Below are positions 1 through 6,455 of a stretch of 21,503 bases of DNA, one piece after another. A program made the position numbers and the translations under genes. Each line of letters starts with the position of its first letter. Position 1 is the stretch's first letter. The stretch spans positions 1-21,503 of the forward strand of contig CATXTO010000029.1 in assembly GCA_958402445.1 (NCBI GenBank), given 5' to 3'. Under the pieces are notes generated by a model that saw only the letters and a program-made list of their open reading frames with translations, ran no database searches and was not told the DNA's origin. The stretch comes from an uncultured Eubacteriales bacterium. Its GTDB lineage: Bacteria > Bacillota > Clostridia > Oscillospirales > Oscillospiraceae.

Positions 1-55
1 GGGGTAGGGAACGACCTGTGGTCGTTCCGCGGGCGAGCGCAGCTCGCCCCTACAG
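1..55. repeat. Double-palindrome intergenic element (left end)
   Basis: Two back-to-back perfect palindromes: GGAACGACC (8-16), loop TGT, GGTCGTTCC (20-28); then GGGCGAGC (31-38), loop GCA, GCTCGCCC (42-49). The block ends in CCTACA (49-54). The same two-module design recurs at 13572-13623 and 13697-13748, and inverted at 21428-21479. It looks like a REP/MITE-like non-coding repeat. The left edge may be cut by the window boundary. Nothing else is recognisable between 56 and about 205. Confidence 0.8.
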
Positions 56-205
56 GGTGCGGGCAGCGCAGAAAAAACAGGTCGAACCCTGGCCCGATTC
101 CCACGCCTGGCGGCACGACATGAAGAAAAGAACGCATTTTCCATGTGCTGGACCTGCACCGCAGGGCCAGCGGCGTTTAGCGGGGCGGCAGAATCCGCCG
201 GCCCC

Positions 206-234
206 TTGCGCGGCGGCTGCATCTGGTGTAAAAT
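206..234 (+). promoter_or_regulatory. Candidate promoter of the HxlR operon
   Basis: TTGCGC (206-211), a 17-nt spacer and TAAAAT (229-234) resemble a sigma-A promoter. It sits 38 nt before the chosen start of the HxlR-type gene, inside otherwise GC-rich DNA. This is inferred from sequence only. The -35 box is a weak match. Confidence 0.4.
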
Positions 235-271
235 AGAAAAAAACCACGGTGTTAGAAGGGGGAAAAGAACC

Positions 272-586
272 ATGGATTTGCCGGCTTGCCCGGTGGAGAC
301 CACCCTATCCCTAATTGGGGACAAATGGAAGGTACTGATTCTGCGGGACCTGCTGCCCGGCACCAAGCGCTTTGGGGAGCTGAAACGCTCCATCGGCGCG
401 GTGAGTCAGAAGGTGCTCACCGCCCAGCTCCGGGATATGGAGGCAAAGGGCCTGGTCGCCCGGAGGGTATATGCGGAGGTCCCGCCCCGGGTGGAGTACA
501 CCCTGACGGAAACCGGCTACAGCCTGCGCCCGGTTTTGGAGGCCATGGCCCACTGGGGCAGCGACTATCAGCAAAAGAACGCCTGA
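272..586 (+). CDS. HxlR-family winged-helix transcriptional regulator
   Basis: A 104-residue protein with the HxlR/MarR-like winged-helix pattern. The N-terminal CPVETTLSLIGDKWKVLILR segment (residues 6-25) is a hallmark of the family. It is followed by a recognition region (FGELKRSIGAVSQKVLTAQL) and a wing (VPPRVEYTLTETG). Length matches the family, usually 100-120 residues. The start at 272 is chosen because GAAGGGGGAAAAG lies just upstream and the family motif begins directly after it; an upstream in-frame ATG would add a non-conserved low-complexity tail. Cys6 is at the position where redox- or electrophile-sensing members (YodB, HypR) carry their reactive cysteine, so thiol-stress sensing is possible but inferred. 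It probably regulates itself and the two genes downstream, the first of which starts 35 nt later. Confidence 0.9.
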   Translation: MDLPACPVETTLSLIGDKWKVLILRDLLPGTKRFGELKRSIGAVSQKVLTAQLRDMEAKGLVARRVYAEVPPRVEYTLTETGYSLRPVLEAMAHWGSDYQQKNA

Positions 587-621
587 GATCAGGCGATTCT
601 TAGGAAAAGGAGGAACAAAAC

Positions 622-1047
622 ATGGAATACAAACGGTTTGGGGACACCTATGTGGTAAGAGTGGACCGGGGCGAGGAAATCGTGGAGCGCCTGCTGGCCC
701 TGGCGGAGGCGGAGGGCATCGGCCTGGCCAGCGTCAACGGCCTGGGCGCGGTGGGGCAGGTAACCGTGGGGGTGTTTTCTCCGGTGCAAAAGACCTACAA
801 GGCCAACGAGTTTCAGGGGGATTTTGAGATCGTCAGCCTGCACGGCACCCTCACCACCCAGGACGGCCGGCCCTACGGCCATTTTCACATGAGCGTTGGG
901 GACGAGGAGGGCCGGGTGTTCGGCGGGCACTTAAACCGGGCGGTGGTCAGCGCCACCTGCGAGCTGGTCCTGACGGTGCTGCCGGGCCGGGTGGAGCGGC
1001 GTATGGACCCCCAGGTGGGGCTGAACCTGCTGGAGTTTCCCCGATGA
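622..1047 (+). CDS. PPC/DUF296 domain protein
   Basis: A 141-residue single-domain protein of the plant-and-prokaryote-conserved (PPC, DUF296) family. The core is visible as GIGLASVNGLGAVGQVTVG (residues 32-50), the FEIVSLHGTLT strand, and HFH...GGHL. His87, His89 and His103 match the conserved histidines thought to bind metal in bacterial members. In plants the domain occurs with AT-hooks and forms trimers; the bacterial single-domain proteins have no settled role, so 'DNA-binding' is only the family label. GGAAAAGGAGG (603-613) gives a clear ribosome-binding site. The stop overlaps the start of the peptidase gene by 4 bp (ATGA), which implies translational coupling. Confidence 0.88.
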   Translation: MEYKRFGDTYVVRVDRGEEIVERLLALAEAEGIGLASVNGLGAVGQVTVGVFSPVQKTYKANEFQGDFEIVSLHGTLTTQDGRPYGHFHMSVGDEEGRVFGGHLNRAVVSATCELVLTVLPGRVERRMDPQVGLNLLEFPR

Positions 1048-1643
1048 AGCTGCTGGTGACGGGGTTTGAGCCCTTTGGGGGCGAGGACTGCAACCCCTCC
1101 TGGGAGATTGCCGCGGGCCTTCCGGACCGGGTGGGGGACTGGGCGCTGGTAAAGCTGCGCCTGCCCACGGTGTATGGGCTGGCGGGCGCCATGGTGCTCG
1201 ACGCCATGGGCTGGGAGCGTCCCGGCGCGGTGCTGTGCCTGGGTCAGGCGGGTGGCCGGGACGCCGTCACCCCGGAGCGGGTGGCCATCAACGTGTGCGA
1301 CAGTCCCGCGCCGGACAACGGCGGCACGGTCCTGATGGACCAGCCAATCGCCCCGGGCGGCCCGGCGGCGTATTTCACCACCTTGCCCAACGGGGCCATG
1401 GTGCGGGCCATGGAGGCCGCCGGGGTCCCCGCCCGCATCTCCAACACCGCCGGGACCTTCGTGTGCAACGACCTTCTGTACCGGGTCCTGCGGGAGATCG
1501 ATACGAAGAAGCTTTCCGTCCGGGCCGGCTTTGTGCATGTGCCGTACCTACCCCGGCAGGCAGCAGGGAGGAATGTCCCCGCCATGCCCCTTTCGCGTAT
1601 GGCCGCAGGTCTGACCGCCGCCATCGGCGCCCTGTCCGGCTGA
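1044..1643 (+). CDS. pcp: Pyroglutamyl-peptidase I (cysteine peptidase, family C15)
   Basis: A cytosolic exopeptidase that removes N-terminal pyroglutamate from peptides. The 199 residues are close to the family's usual 200-215. The N-terminus MKLLVTGFEPFGG is the family signature. The triad is visible: Glu78 in RDAVTPERVAIN, Cys141 in NTAGTFVCNDLLY, and His165 in GFVHVPYLP, corresponding to Glu/Cys/His of the Bacillus enzymes. It is the last gene of the small operon and overlaps the PPC gene by 4 bp. It has no obvious functional link with an HxlR regulator, although release of amino acids from cyclised N-termini fits a peptide-fermenting lifestyle (inference). Confidence 0.95.
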   Translation: MKLLVTGFEPFGGEDCNPSWEIAAGLPDRVGDWALVKLRLPTVYGLAGAMVLDAMGWERPGAVLCLGQAGGRDAVTPERVAINVCDSPAPDNGGTVLMDQPIAPGGPAAYFTTLPNGAMVRAMEAAGVPARISNTAGTFVCNDLLYRVLREIDTKKLSVRAGFVHVPYLPRQAAGRNVPAMPLSRMAAGLTAAIGALSG

Positions 1644-1671
1644 GCGGGCCGGACGGCCTTTCAGCTTTCGT

Positions 1672-1710
1672 AACCCCGCCGCCCAGAGGGCGGCGGGGTT
1701 GTTGTTTGTC
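1672..1710 (+). terminator. Intrinsic terminator after pcp
   Basis: A 13-bp perfect stem, AACCCCGCCGCCC (1672-1684) against GGGCGGCGGGGTT (1688-1700), with a 3-nt loop. It is followed by the T-rich GTTGTTTGTC. It lies 29 nt after the pcp stop and separates this operon from the AT-rich region ahead of the matrix cluster. Confidence 0.8.
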
Positions 1711-1867
1711 GGGGCTTTTGCCCGGTATTATTTTGCATTTGGCTGTATTCTGCGTACGTAGACATTAAAAGGCGAGAAATCGATACCAAAAAAGTTGCTT
1801 TCTAGTGTTACTTGCGTATTTGATTCTCAGAATAGAAAAAGCTATCCAGAAAAAGTTGAAATATGAC

Positions 1868-1896
1868 TTGCAATATTTTTCCTTTTGGTGTATAAA
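1868..1896 (+). promoter_or_regulatory. Strong candidate promoter of the SipW/TasA-like cluster
   Basis: TTGCAA (1868-1873), a 17-nt spacer and TATAAA (1891-1896), within an AT-rich island (about 1734-1930) in GC-rich surroundings. The expected transcription start is near 1903, giving a leader of about 258 nt. It is nearly the same arrangement as the promoter at 17818-17846. No open reading frame in 1644-2160 looks real. Confidence 0.65.
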
Positions 1897-1902
1897 AAGA
1901 TT

Positions 1903-2160
1903 GTCACGTAAATATGACGAAGGAAGAAACGGCAAGCGACATTTTCTTGTTCATTTTGCCAATGTGCGGCAGGCCGGCAAAGCAACCGACAGACAGTAGT
2001 GCAGCGCCGTCGGGACTCCTTGTAACAGGAATACCGGTTCATCGCCCCTCTGTTTTGGAAGAGACGCTTTGCTTCGGCAAGGTCTCTTTTTTGCTTTCGA
2101 GATCGGCCGTGCAGAAAGTCGGCTCCAGACGCGCCGTCTGCCCGAAAGGAGGATTCCCCT
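1903..2160 (+). ncRNA. Structured 5' leader with possible attenuator
   Basis: A long untranslated leader between the predicted start site and the first signal peptidase gene. It can form several local stems: CCGAC near 1985 with GTCGG near 2010; a small TCCT/AGGA hairpin near 2017-2030; a terminator-like hairpin at 2060-2092; and CAGACG (2126-2131), loop CGC, CGTCTG (2135-2140) just before the Shine-Dalgarno AAAGGAGG. A terminator about 155 nt into a leader is the usual layout of a riboswitch or other attenuator. I could not match it to a known class (T-box, c-di-GMP-I, TPP, cobalamin, SAM and FMN consensus elements were looked for). The leader function is inferred. Confidence 0.45.
2060..2092 (+). 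terminator. Terminator-like hairpin inside the leader
   Basis: AGAGAC (2060-2065) pairs with GTCTCT (2082-2087). The inner CTT-GC / GC-AAG stem is capped by a TTCG tetraloop. A run of six T follows directly (2087-2092). This is a good rho-independent terminator, placed about 70 nt before the start codon of the first cluster gene rather than after a gene, so it may act as an attenuator. Confidence 0.7.
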
Positions 2161-2802
2161 ATGCCCAAAACCCAAACGCGCAGGCGAAACCTGCTGCCCA
2201 ATGTGGTCGGCATTGTGCTGTGCGTGCTTTTTATCCCCATTATTCTGGTGAATCTCGTCTTAATTGTGAATACATACACCCATCCGGACCAGATTCCCGG
2301 CGTTTTCGGCGTTAAGCCGGCAGTGGTGCTCTCGGGCTCCATGGAGCCGAGGATTCAGGTGGGCGATCTGATTTTTCTGCACGATACCGACCCCGCCCAG
2401 CTTCAGGTGGGGGACGTGATCTGCTATCTGTCCTCCGGCAAGGCGGTGACCCACCGGATCGCGGGCATCACCCAGGGGGAGGACGGTAGGCCCCGCTTCA
2501 TCACCCAGGGCGACGCCAATAACACGGAGGACCGGCTGGCCGTGACGGAGGACCAGGTGCAGGGCATCTGGAAGGGCGGCCGGGTGGCAGGGCTAGGAAA
2601 CTTTGTCATGTTCCTGCAGAGCACCACCGGGATGCTTTTGTTTATCGTCTGCCCCGTGGCGCTGTTCCTGCTGTGGGACCTGTGGCGCCGGCGCCGGGCG
2701 GACCGGGCGGAGGCCCGCCGTACAAAGGAGCTGGAGGCGGAGCTGGCCGCGCTGAAGGCGGACCGGGCGGCGGAGGAAACCGCCGGCTGCGAAGAAAAAT
2801 AG
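2161..2802 (+). CDS. SipW-type signal peptidase I (first copy)
   Basis: A membrane serine peptidase that removes signal peptides from a narrow set of exported proteins. It is of the ER/archaeal/SipW type with a Ser-His dyad rather than Ser-Lys. Visible features are an N-terminal membrane helix (about 14-37), SGSMEP with nucleophile Ser60, KAVTHRI with His98, and the QGDANN box (117-122). A second membrane helix (about 147-172) ends in RRRR and a charged, helical cytoplasmic tail (about 176-213, rich in Ala/Glu/Leu/Arg) that could be a short coiled coil. The start at 2161 follows AAAGGAGG by 8 nt. It is the first gene of the cluster, and the TasA-like gene 159 nt downstream is its likely substrate, as in B. 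subtilis tapA-sipW-tasA. The tail is absent from the second copy at 4533. Confidence 0.93.
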   Translation: MPKTQTRRRNLLPNVVGIVLCVLFIPIILVNLVLIVNTYTHPDQIPGVFGVKPAVVLSGSMEPRIQVGDLIFLHDTDPAQLQVGDVICYLSSGKAVTHRIAGITQGEDGRPRFITQGDANNTEDRLAVTEDQVQGIWKGGRVAGLGNFVMFLQSTTGMLLFIVCPVALFLLWDLWRRRRADRAEARRTKELEAELAALKADRAAEETAGCEEK

Positions 2803-2884
2803 GATGCACCCGCTCCCGTCCATGGGCACAGCTTGGACCGGGACAGTTTTGAATAACCAGGCAGCCGCCTGGGTGCAGCGAGCG

Positions 2885-2939
2885 CAGGTACAAGGGAACC
2901 GTATCTGAGCCAATCCTTCGGGCACGGTTCCCAAACCTG
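2885..2939 (+). promoter_or_regulatory. Long hairpin between SipW-type and TasA-like genes
   Basis: A nested inverted repeat in the 159-nt gap: CAGGT (2885-2889) with ACCTG (2935-2939), and GGGAACCGT (2894-2902) with ACGGTTCCC (2924-2932), with an inner GCC/GGGC pairing. No T-run follows, so it is not an ordinary terminator. It ends 22 nt before the TasA-like start. Possible roles are 5' protection of a processed mRNA, a protein-binding site or a translation control element; none can be chosen from sequence. Confidence 0.5.
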
Positions 2940-2961
2940 AATGAAAGCGAGGACATAACTG

Positions 2962-3594
2962 ATGAAGAAAAGATCAAATGCGGCCCGGCTGGGCGTTCTG
3001 GTCCTGGCGCTGACCCTGATCACCACCTGCCTGGTGGGCGGGACGCTGGCCCGGTACGTCACCGAGGTGGACGGCTCGGCCAAGGCCGTGGTGGCCAAGT
3101 GGGCCTTCGACGCCAAGAACAGCAACCAGACCATCGCCACCCAGAACTTTGTCATCGACCTGGGCGACACCACCAACCGTTCTACATACCCCACCACTGA
3201 CATCAAAGAGGGCGTCGTCGCCCCGGGTACCACCGGCAGCTTTGACATCGTGCTGGACGGCACCGGCAGCGAGGTGGGCATCGATTACACCGTGAAGTTT
3301 GCGGCCAAGGAAAATTCTCCTGCGATGCCCGACGACATGGTCTTCTCCTTCAAGCCCATCACCGAGTCCAATAAGGGCGTGAAGCTGGCTTCTCTGGCGG
3401 ACGAGACCGGCACCATCGACTACACCGCGACCGCAAAGGGCATGGAAAAAACCATCACCGTCTACTGGTCCTGGGCCTTTGATGAGAACGACACCAAGGA
3501 CAGCAACGACAACACCTACAAGGGCGTGACCTGGCTGATGGATATCACCGTCACCGGCAAGCAGACGGCACCTGAAATTTCTACCGCACCGTGA
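2962..3594 (+). CDS. TasA/camelysin-like exported protein with SipW-type signal
   Basis: A 210-residue secreted protein. The basic N-terminus and hydrophobic core end in VGGTLARY (residues 25-32), the small-residue plus aromatic pattern of SipW-dependent signals (TasA has GGGTWAAF). Cleavage is likely around residues 29-30. The mature part is Asp/Thr/Lys-rich, lacks cysteine and looks all-beta. It contains GTTGSFDIVLDGTGSEVGIDY, the 'TGSF.. V.N.. ..V' style strand pair of the TasA family, and near the C-terminus YWSWAFDENDTKDSNDNTY, the W-x-W-x-F-D/E motif followed by an acidic loop. TasA-family proteins build amyloid-like or donor-strand fibres in biofilms. It sits directly behind a SipW-type peptidase. 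The start at 2962 has a modest GCGAGG site. An ATG at 2941 runs into a stop after five codons. Confidence 0.87.
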   Translation: MKKRSNAARLGVLVLALTLITTCLVGGTLARYVTEVDGSAKAVVAKWAFDAKNSNQTIATQNFVIDLGDTTNRSTYPTTDIKEGVVAPGTTGSFDIVLDGTGSEVGIDYTVKFAAKENSPAMPDDMVFSFKPITESNKGVKLASLADETGTIDYTATAKGMEKTITVYWSWAFDENDTKDSNDNTYKGVTWLMDITVTGKQTAPEISTAP

Positions 3595-3606
3595 TGCCAG
3601 TTTATT

Positions 3607-3687
3607 CCCCCGCCCCCTGTGCCGGGGCGGGGGCTGGAGACCTTCAGTCTCCGGCAAAGGACGCGGCGGCAGCCGTTCCCTTTGCCG
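3607..3687 (+). promoter_or_regulatory. Three consecutive hairpins ahead of the anchored protein gene
   Basis: Stem 1 is CCCCCGCCCC (3607-3616) with GGGGCGGGGG (3624-3633). Stem 2 is GGAGAC (3636-3641) with GTCTCC (3647-3652). Stem 3 is CGGCAAAGG (3652-3660) with CCTTTGCCG (3679-3687), with an inner CGGC/GCCG. None has a T-run. They fill most of the 129-nt gap (3595-3723) and end 36 nt before the start codon. They may protect or uncouple the abundant TasA-like message from the genes behind it (inference). Confidence 0.55.
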
Positions 3688-3723
3688 CAGGCTGAAACGC
3701 TCCACCGCAAAGGAGGAAACACC

Positions 3724-4533
3724 ATGTCACAGAATCAACCCCATACCCCGCCTCCTGCGGCGGAGGAACAAAAAAACGGCAAGAAAAAGTGGCTTGTTCT
3801 GCTGCTGCTCTTGCTGCTGCTGGCCGTGGTCAGCTCCAGCGTCGTGGGCTACATCCTGGGCAAAAACGCCGGGACCCGCCCCCTGGGGCAGCTCATGGAC
3901 ACCATTTTGCTGACCCCGGATAACGACCACAACGACGGCACGGAGCCGCAGCCCACAGGGCCCGACGCCTCCAGCCCCACGGAACCGGACCCAACCGACC
4001 CAACCGGCCCAACCGGAGAAGGAACCGAGCCCAGCGGCAGCCAGGGCAATGCGGGCAAGGACGATGGCGGCAAGCTCTCCGTCTCCGGCCAGGTGCCGGG
4101 CGGGCAGTACGTCTCCTGGACCCAGCTGAGCACCATCGACCTGTTTTACAACCGCACCACGGGGGACCGGGCGGAAATCGCCCCCGGCTCTGCGGGCTAC
4201 TACCGGTTCCAGCTGAAGAACACCCGGAGCCGGGACCTCACCATTCAATTGACCCTGTCCGAGGGCAAGCAAATCCATCTGCCTCTGCAATTTACTCTGA
4301 CGCCCCTGAACGCCAAGGGAGAAAAGCAGAACGCCCTGGCGATAAAGGGCTCCTTCCAGGACGGCAGCGCCACCTTGAAGCTGGCCGCGGGTATCGACGG
4401 CAAGGACACCGTGACCTATCAGCTGGACTGGGTCTGGCCCTTCGAAAGCGGCGACGATGCGGCGGATACCCGGCTGGGCGAGGCCGGGGGCCTGTACACC
4501 CTGCACCTTCAAATTTACGCGGAGGAAGTCTGA
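3724..4533 (+). CDS. Membrane-anchored protein with stalk and TasA-like C-terminal domain
   Basis: A 269-residue protein. A short Pro-rich cytoplasmic start is followed by KKK and one long hydrophobic helix (about 23-46). A Pro/Thr/Gly/Asp-rich stalk follows (about 70-105, with repeated EPD-PT-DPTGPT units), then a beta-rich domain (about 118-269). That domain carries LDWVWPFESGDDAADTRLGE, the same W-x-W-x-F-acidic pattern as the TasA-like protein before it. The helix lacks the clear 'GG-T-x-A-x-Y/F' end of the other three SipW-type signals, so it may stay uncleaved and act as a membrane anchor or nucleator, a role comparable to TapA in Bacillus (inference; no sequence similarity to TapA is claimed). 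The start at 3724 follows GCAAAGGAGG. An upstream in-frame start would cover the hairpins. The stop overlaps the next start by one base (TGATG). Confidence 0.75.
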   Translation: MSQNQPHTPPPAAEEQKNGKKKWLVLLLLLLLLAVVSSSVVGYILGKNAGTRPLGQLMDTILLTPDNDHNDGTEPQPTGPDASSPTEPDPTDPTGPTGEGTEPSGSQGNAGKDDGGKLSVSGQVPGGQYVSWTQLSTIDLFYNRTTGDRAEIAPGSAGYYRFQLKNTRSRDLTIQLTLSEGKQIHLPLQFTLTPLNAKGEKQNALAIKGSFQDGSATLKLAAGIDGKDTVTYQLDWVWPFESGDDAADTRLGEAGGLYTLHLQIYAEEV

Positions 4534-5057
4534 TGCGTCTTCTCCGCATCCTGGGCCGGGTAGTCCGGGGCCTGCTGCTGGGGGCGCTGTGCGCCGTGGT
4601 GCTGATCAATCTGTGGCAGCTCGCCGCCCGGGCCCTGCTGGGGCAGGCCTTTCCCACCGTGTTCGGCTACGCCCAGGTGACGGTCCTGTCCGGCAGCATG
4701 GAGCCCACCTTTTCCCCGGGAGACCTGCTTTTGCTGCACCGCCAGGCTGAGTACCAGCCCGGTGACATCCTTACCTTTTGGGACCAGGGCAGCCTGACCA
4801 CCCACCGGGCGATTTCCAGCACCCCGGCGGGCTTTGTCACCCAGGGGGACTATAACAACGCCCCGGACCCGGACCCGGTTCCCCCGGAGCGGGTGGTGGG
4901 GCGCGTGGTGGGGGTTCTCCCCGGGGTGGGGGCCTTCCTGCAGGCGCTGCGGACGCCTGCGGGCCTGCTCCTGTTGCTGGCCCTGGGGCTGGCGCTGCTG
5001 TTTCTGCCCGGCTGGCTGAAGCGGCTTTCATGGAACAGAAAGGAGCGCAACAGATGA
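4533..5057 (+). CDS. SipW-type signal peptidase I (second copy)
   Basis: A compact 174-residue peptidase of the ER/SipW class. It has an N-terminal membrane helix (about 9-30), SGSMEP with nucleophile Ser55, TTHRAI with His91, QGDYNN, and a second hydrophobic segment (about 143-160) followed by a short basic tail. Unlike the copy at 2161 it has no charged C-terminal extension, and the two are clearly diverged paralogues. GGAGG (4521-4525) lies 7 nt before the ATG. It is coupled on both sides: TGATG with the anchored protein and ATGA with the next TasA-like gene. Its likely clients are therefore the two TasA-like proteins that follow (inference). Confidence 0.93.
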   Translation: MRLLRILGRVVRGLLLGALCAVVLINLWQLAARALLGQAFPTVFGYAQVTVLSGSMEPTFSPGDLLLLHRQAEYQPGDILTFWDQGSLTTHRAISSTPAGFVTQGDYNNAPDPDPVPPERVVGRVVGVLPGVGAFLQALRTPAGLLLLLALGLALLFLPGWLKRLSWNRKERNR

Positions 5058-5611
5058 AAAAACAACTGAAGCCCGGCAGAGTGGCCGTCTATCTGCTGGC
5101 TCTGGCCGCGGTTTGCACCCTGGTGTGGGGCGTGAGCTACGCCCGCTACCGCACCGACGTGGCAGGGGCCGCCAAGGGTACTGCGGCGACCATGGCGCTG
5201 GGCGTGGTGGACGGAGCGCAGGAGCTGAATCTGTCGGACCGGCTGTCTGGGATGACGCCCGGCGAGACCCGGACGGTTTCCTTTACCATCACCAATACCA
5301 AAGACGGCGTGGCCAGCCAGGTGGCCCAGACCTACGACATCGCCGTTGAGACCACGAACAACCTGCCCTTGACCTACTCCCTGGCGCACCAGGGTTCGGC
5401 CACGGCGGGCGGGGCTTTTGCCGCCGGAGAGGCAGGGAGCCTGACTTGGACCGGCGGCCGGCTGCCCGCCGACGCGGCCAGTCACACCTATATTCTGACT
5501 GTCACCTGGCCCTCGGAGAAAAATGGCGCCTGGTATATGAATGAAATCGACGCCGTGACGCTGCGCGTGGACGCGGCGCAGGCCCAGCCCCAGGCGGGGA
5601 CCGGAAATTAA
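5054..5611 (+). CDS. TasA-like exported protein, second paralogue
   Basis: A 185-residue exported protein. The signal is MKKQLKPGR plus a hydrophobic core ending in WGVSYARYRTD (residues 25-35), a SipW-type cleavage region close to that of the first TasA-like protein (GTLARYVTE). The mature part has the usual strand pattern: GETRTVSFTITNTKDGVASQ, then AQTYDIAVETTNNLPLTYSL, and a late TVTWP. The start at 5054 is preferred over an in-frame ATG at 5030 because AAAGGAGCG lies upstream, MKK is a typical signal start, and it gives an ATGA overlap with the peptidase stop. Function is as a matrix or fibre subunit or minor pilin-like component, by analogy only. Confidence 0.82.
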   Translation: MKKQLKPGRVAVYLLALAAVCTLVWGVSYARYRTDVAGAAKGTAATMALGVVDGAQELNLSDRLSGMTPGETRTVSFTITNTKDGVASQVAQTYDIAVETTNNLPLTYSLAHQGSATAGGAFAAGEAGSLTWTGGRLPADAASHTYILTVTWPSEKNGAWYMNEIDAVTLRVDAAQAQPQAGTGN

Positions 5612-5632
5612 GCGAAAAGGACGGTGAGCCTC

Positions 5633-6406
5633 ATGGGGCGCAACCACCAATCCAAACCAAAGAAAAAGCCGTCGCCGGCGGTTCTGGGGCTTCTGCTTCT
5701 GCTGGCCTGCGCGCTCACCTTCGGCGGGTTCACCGCCGCCAAGTATGTCCTAAATTGGGCCAGCGGGGACCAGATGGCTACCGCGAAAAAGTTTTACTTC
5801 ACCAGCGACCACCTGCAGGCGGGGGACTACCCGGTTTACCGCATCTCCGTCCCCTCCCCGGAGGAGGCGAAGGTGGCGTTTTCCCTGCGTAACTTCGACC
5901 CGGCGGGCAGGATCTCCGAAACGGATATCAGCTACCAGTACACGGTGACTGTCAATAGCGCTGCCAGCGATCAGGGCGGTTCCGGCTCCCTGACCGGGAG
6001 AACCAGCCAGGAGCAGCCCATTACCCTGGCTCTAAAAGCTGCCGACTTTATCAATGGCAAGGCCACGGTCCGGGTGGTAGCCACCGCCAGCCCCTACGAC
6101 CAGACCCTGGGCGGCGTGTTCGAGTTGTATCTGCCCATTCAGGGCGCCACCCTTACCGTGCGGGACGCGGCGGGCAGCAACACCCTGACCATGCTGGTGA
6201 CCACCGGCGAACGGGCCGGGACCGTGACCATTCAGTGGAACAACGGCGCGATCCTGCCGGACAGCGCCAATTATCGCTTCGAAAGTACCAGTGCGAATTC
6301 CTGCACCTTCTACGCGGAGGCGGACGCCCAGTACTCCTTCGCCTTTTTTAAAGCAGATCCTTCCCAGGTCTACTCCGACGGGACTTTCACCCTCGGGGGC
6401 CTGTAA
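5633..6406 (+). CDS. TasA-like exported protein, third paralogue
   Basis: A 257-residue exported protein. The basic N-terminus (KPKKKPS) and hydrophobic core end in FGGFTAAKYVLNW, again a SipW-dependent signal pattern, with cleavage expected near the AA-KY step. The mature part is beta-rich. It includes VYRISVPSPEEAKVAFSLRN (a 'V.F...N' TasA-style strand pair), TVRVVATASPYDQTLGG, and a C-terminal region with TIQWNNGAILPDSANYRF. It is longer than the other two paralogues, so it may carry an extra domain. ATG 5633 is chosen with AAAAGGACGG about 9 nt upstream; a GTG at 5624 is too close to that site. It follows the previous gene by 21 nt and precedes the giant gene by 49 nt. Confidence 0.78.
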   Translation: MGRNHQSKPKKKPSPAVLGLLLLLACALTFGGFTAAKYVLNWASGDQMATAKKFYFTSDHLQAGDYPVYRISVPSPEEAKVAFSLRNFDPAGRISETDISYQYTVTVNSAASDQGGSGSLTGRTSQEQPITLALKAADFINGKATVRVVATASPYDQTLGGVFELYLPIQGATLTVRDAAGSNTLTMLVTTGERAGTVTIQWNNGAILPDSANYRFESTSANSCTFYAEADAQYSFAFFKADPSQVYSDGTFTLGGL

Positions 6407-6455
6407 ATGTGTAGCTTGATGGCTATGGTTGAGTTCAAATAAGGAGGCCCCGTCG

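Noticed and set aside
1903..2092. Leader as a T-box, c-di-GMP-I, TPP, cobalamin, SAM or FMN riboswitch
   Set aside because: Some fragments are suggestive (GGCAAAGC, an AGGAATACCGG stretch before a terminator), but the required consensus blocks are absent or out of order, so no class was assigned.
1914..2315. 133-codon plus-strand frame in the leader region
   Set aside because: It crosses the terminator hairpin and overlaps the start of the signal peptidase gene in another frame, with no plausible ribosome-binding site and no family features.
2424..3281. 285-codon minus-strand open frame across the SipW and TasA-like genes
   Set aside because: It runs through two well-supported genes and their intergenic hairpin; low-complexity Ser/Arg-rich translation.
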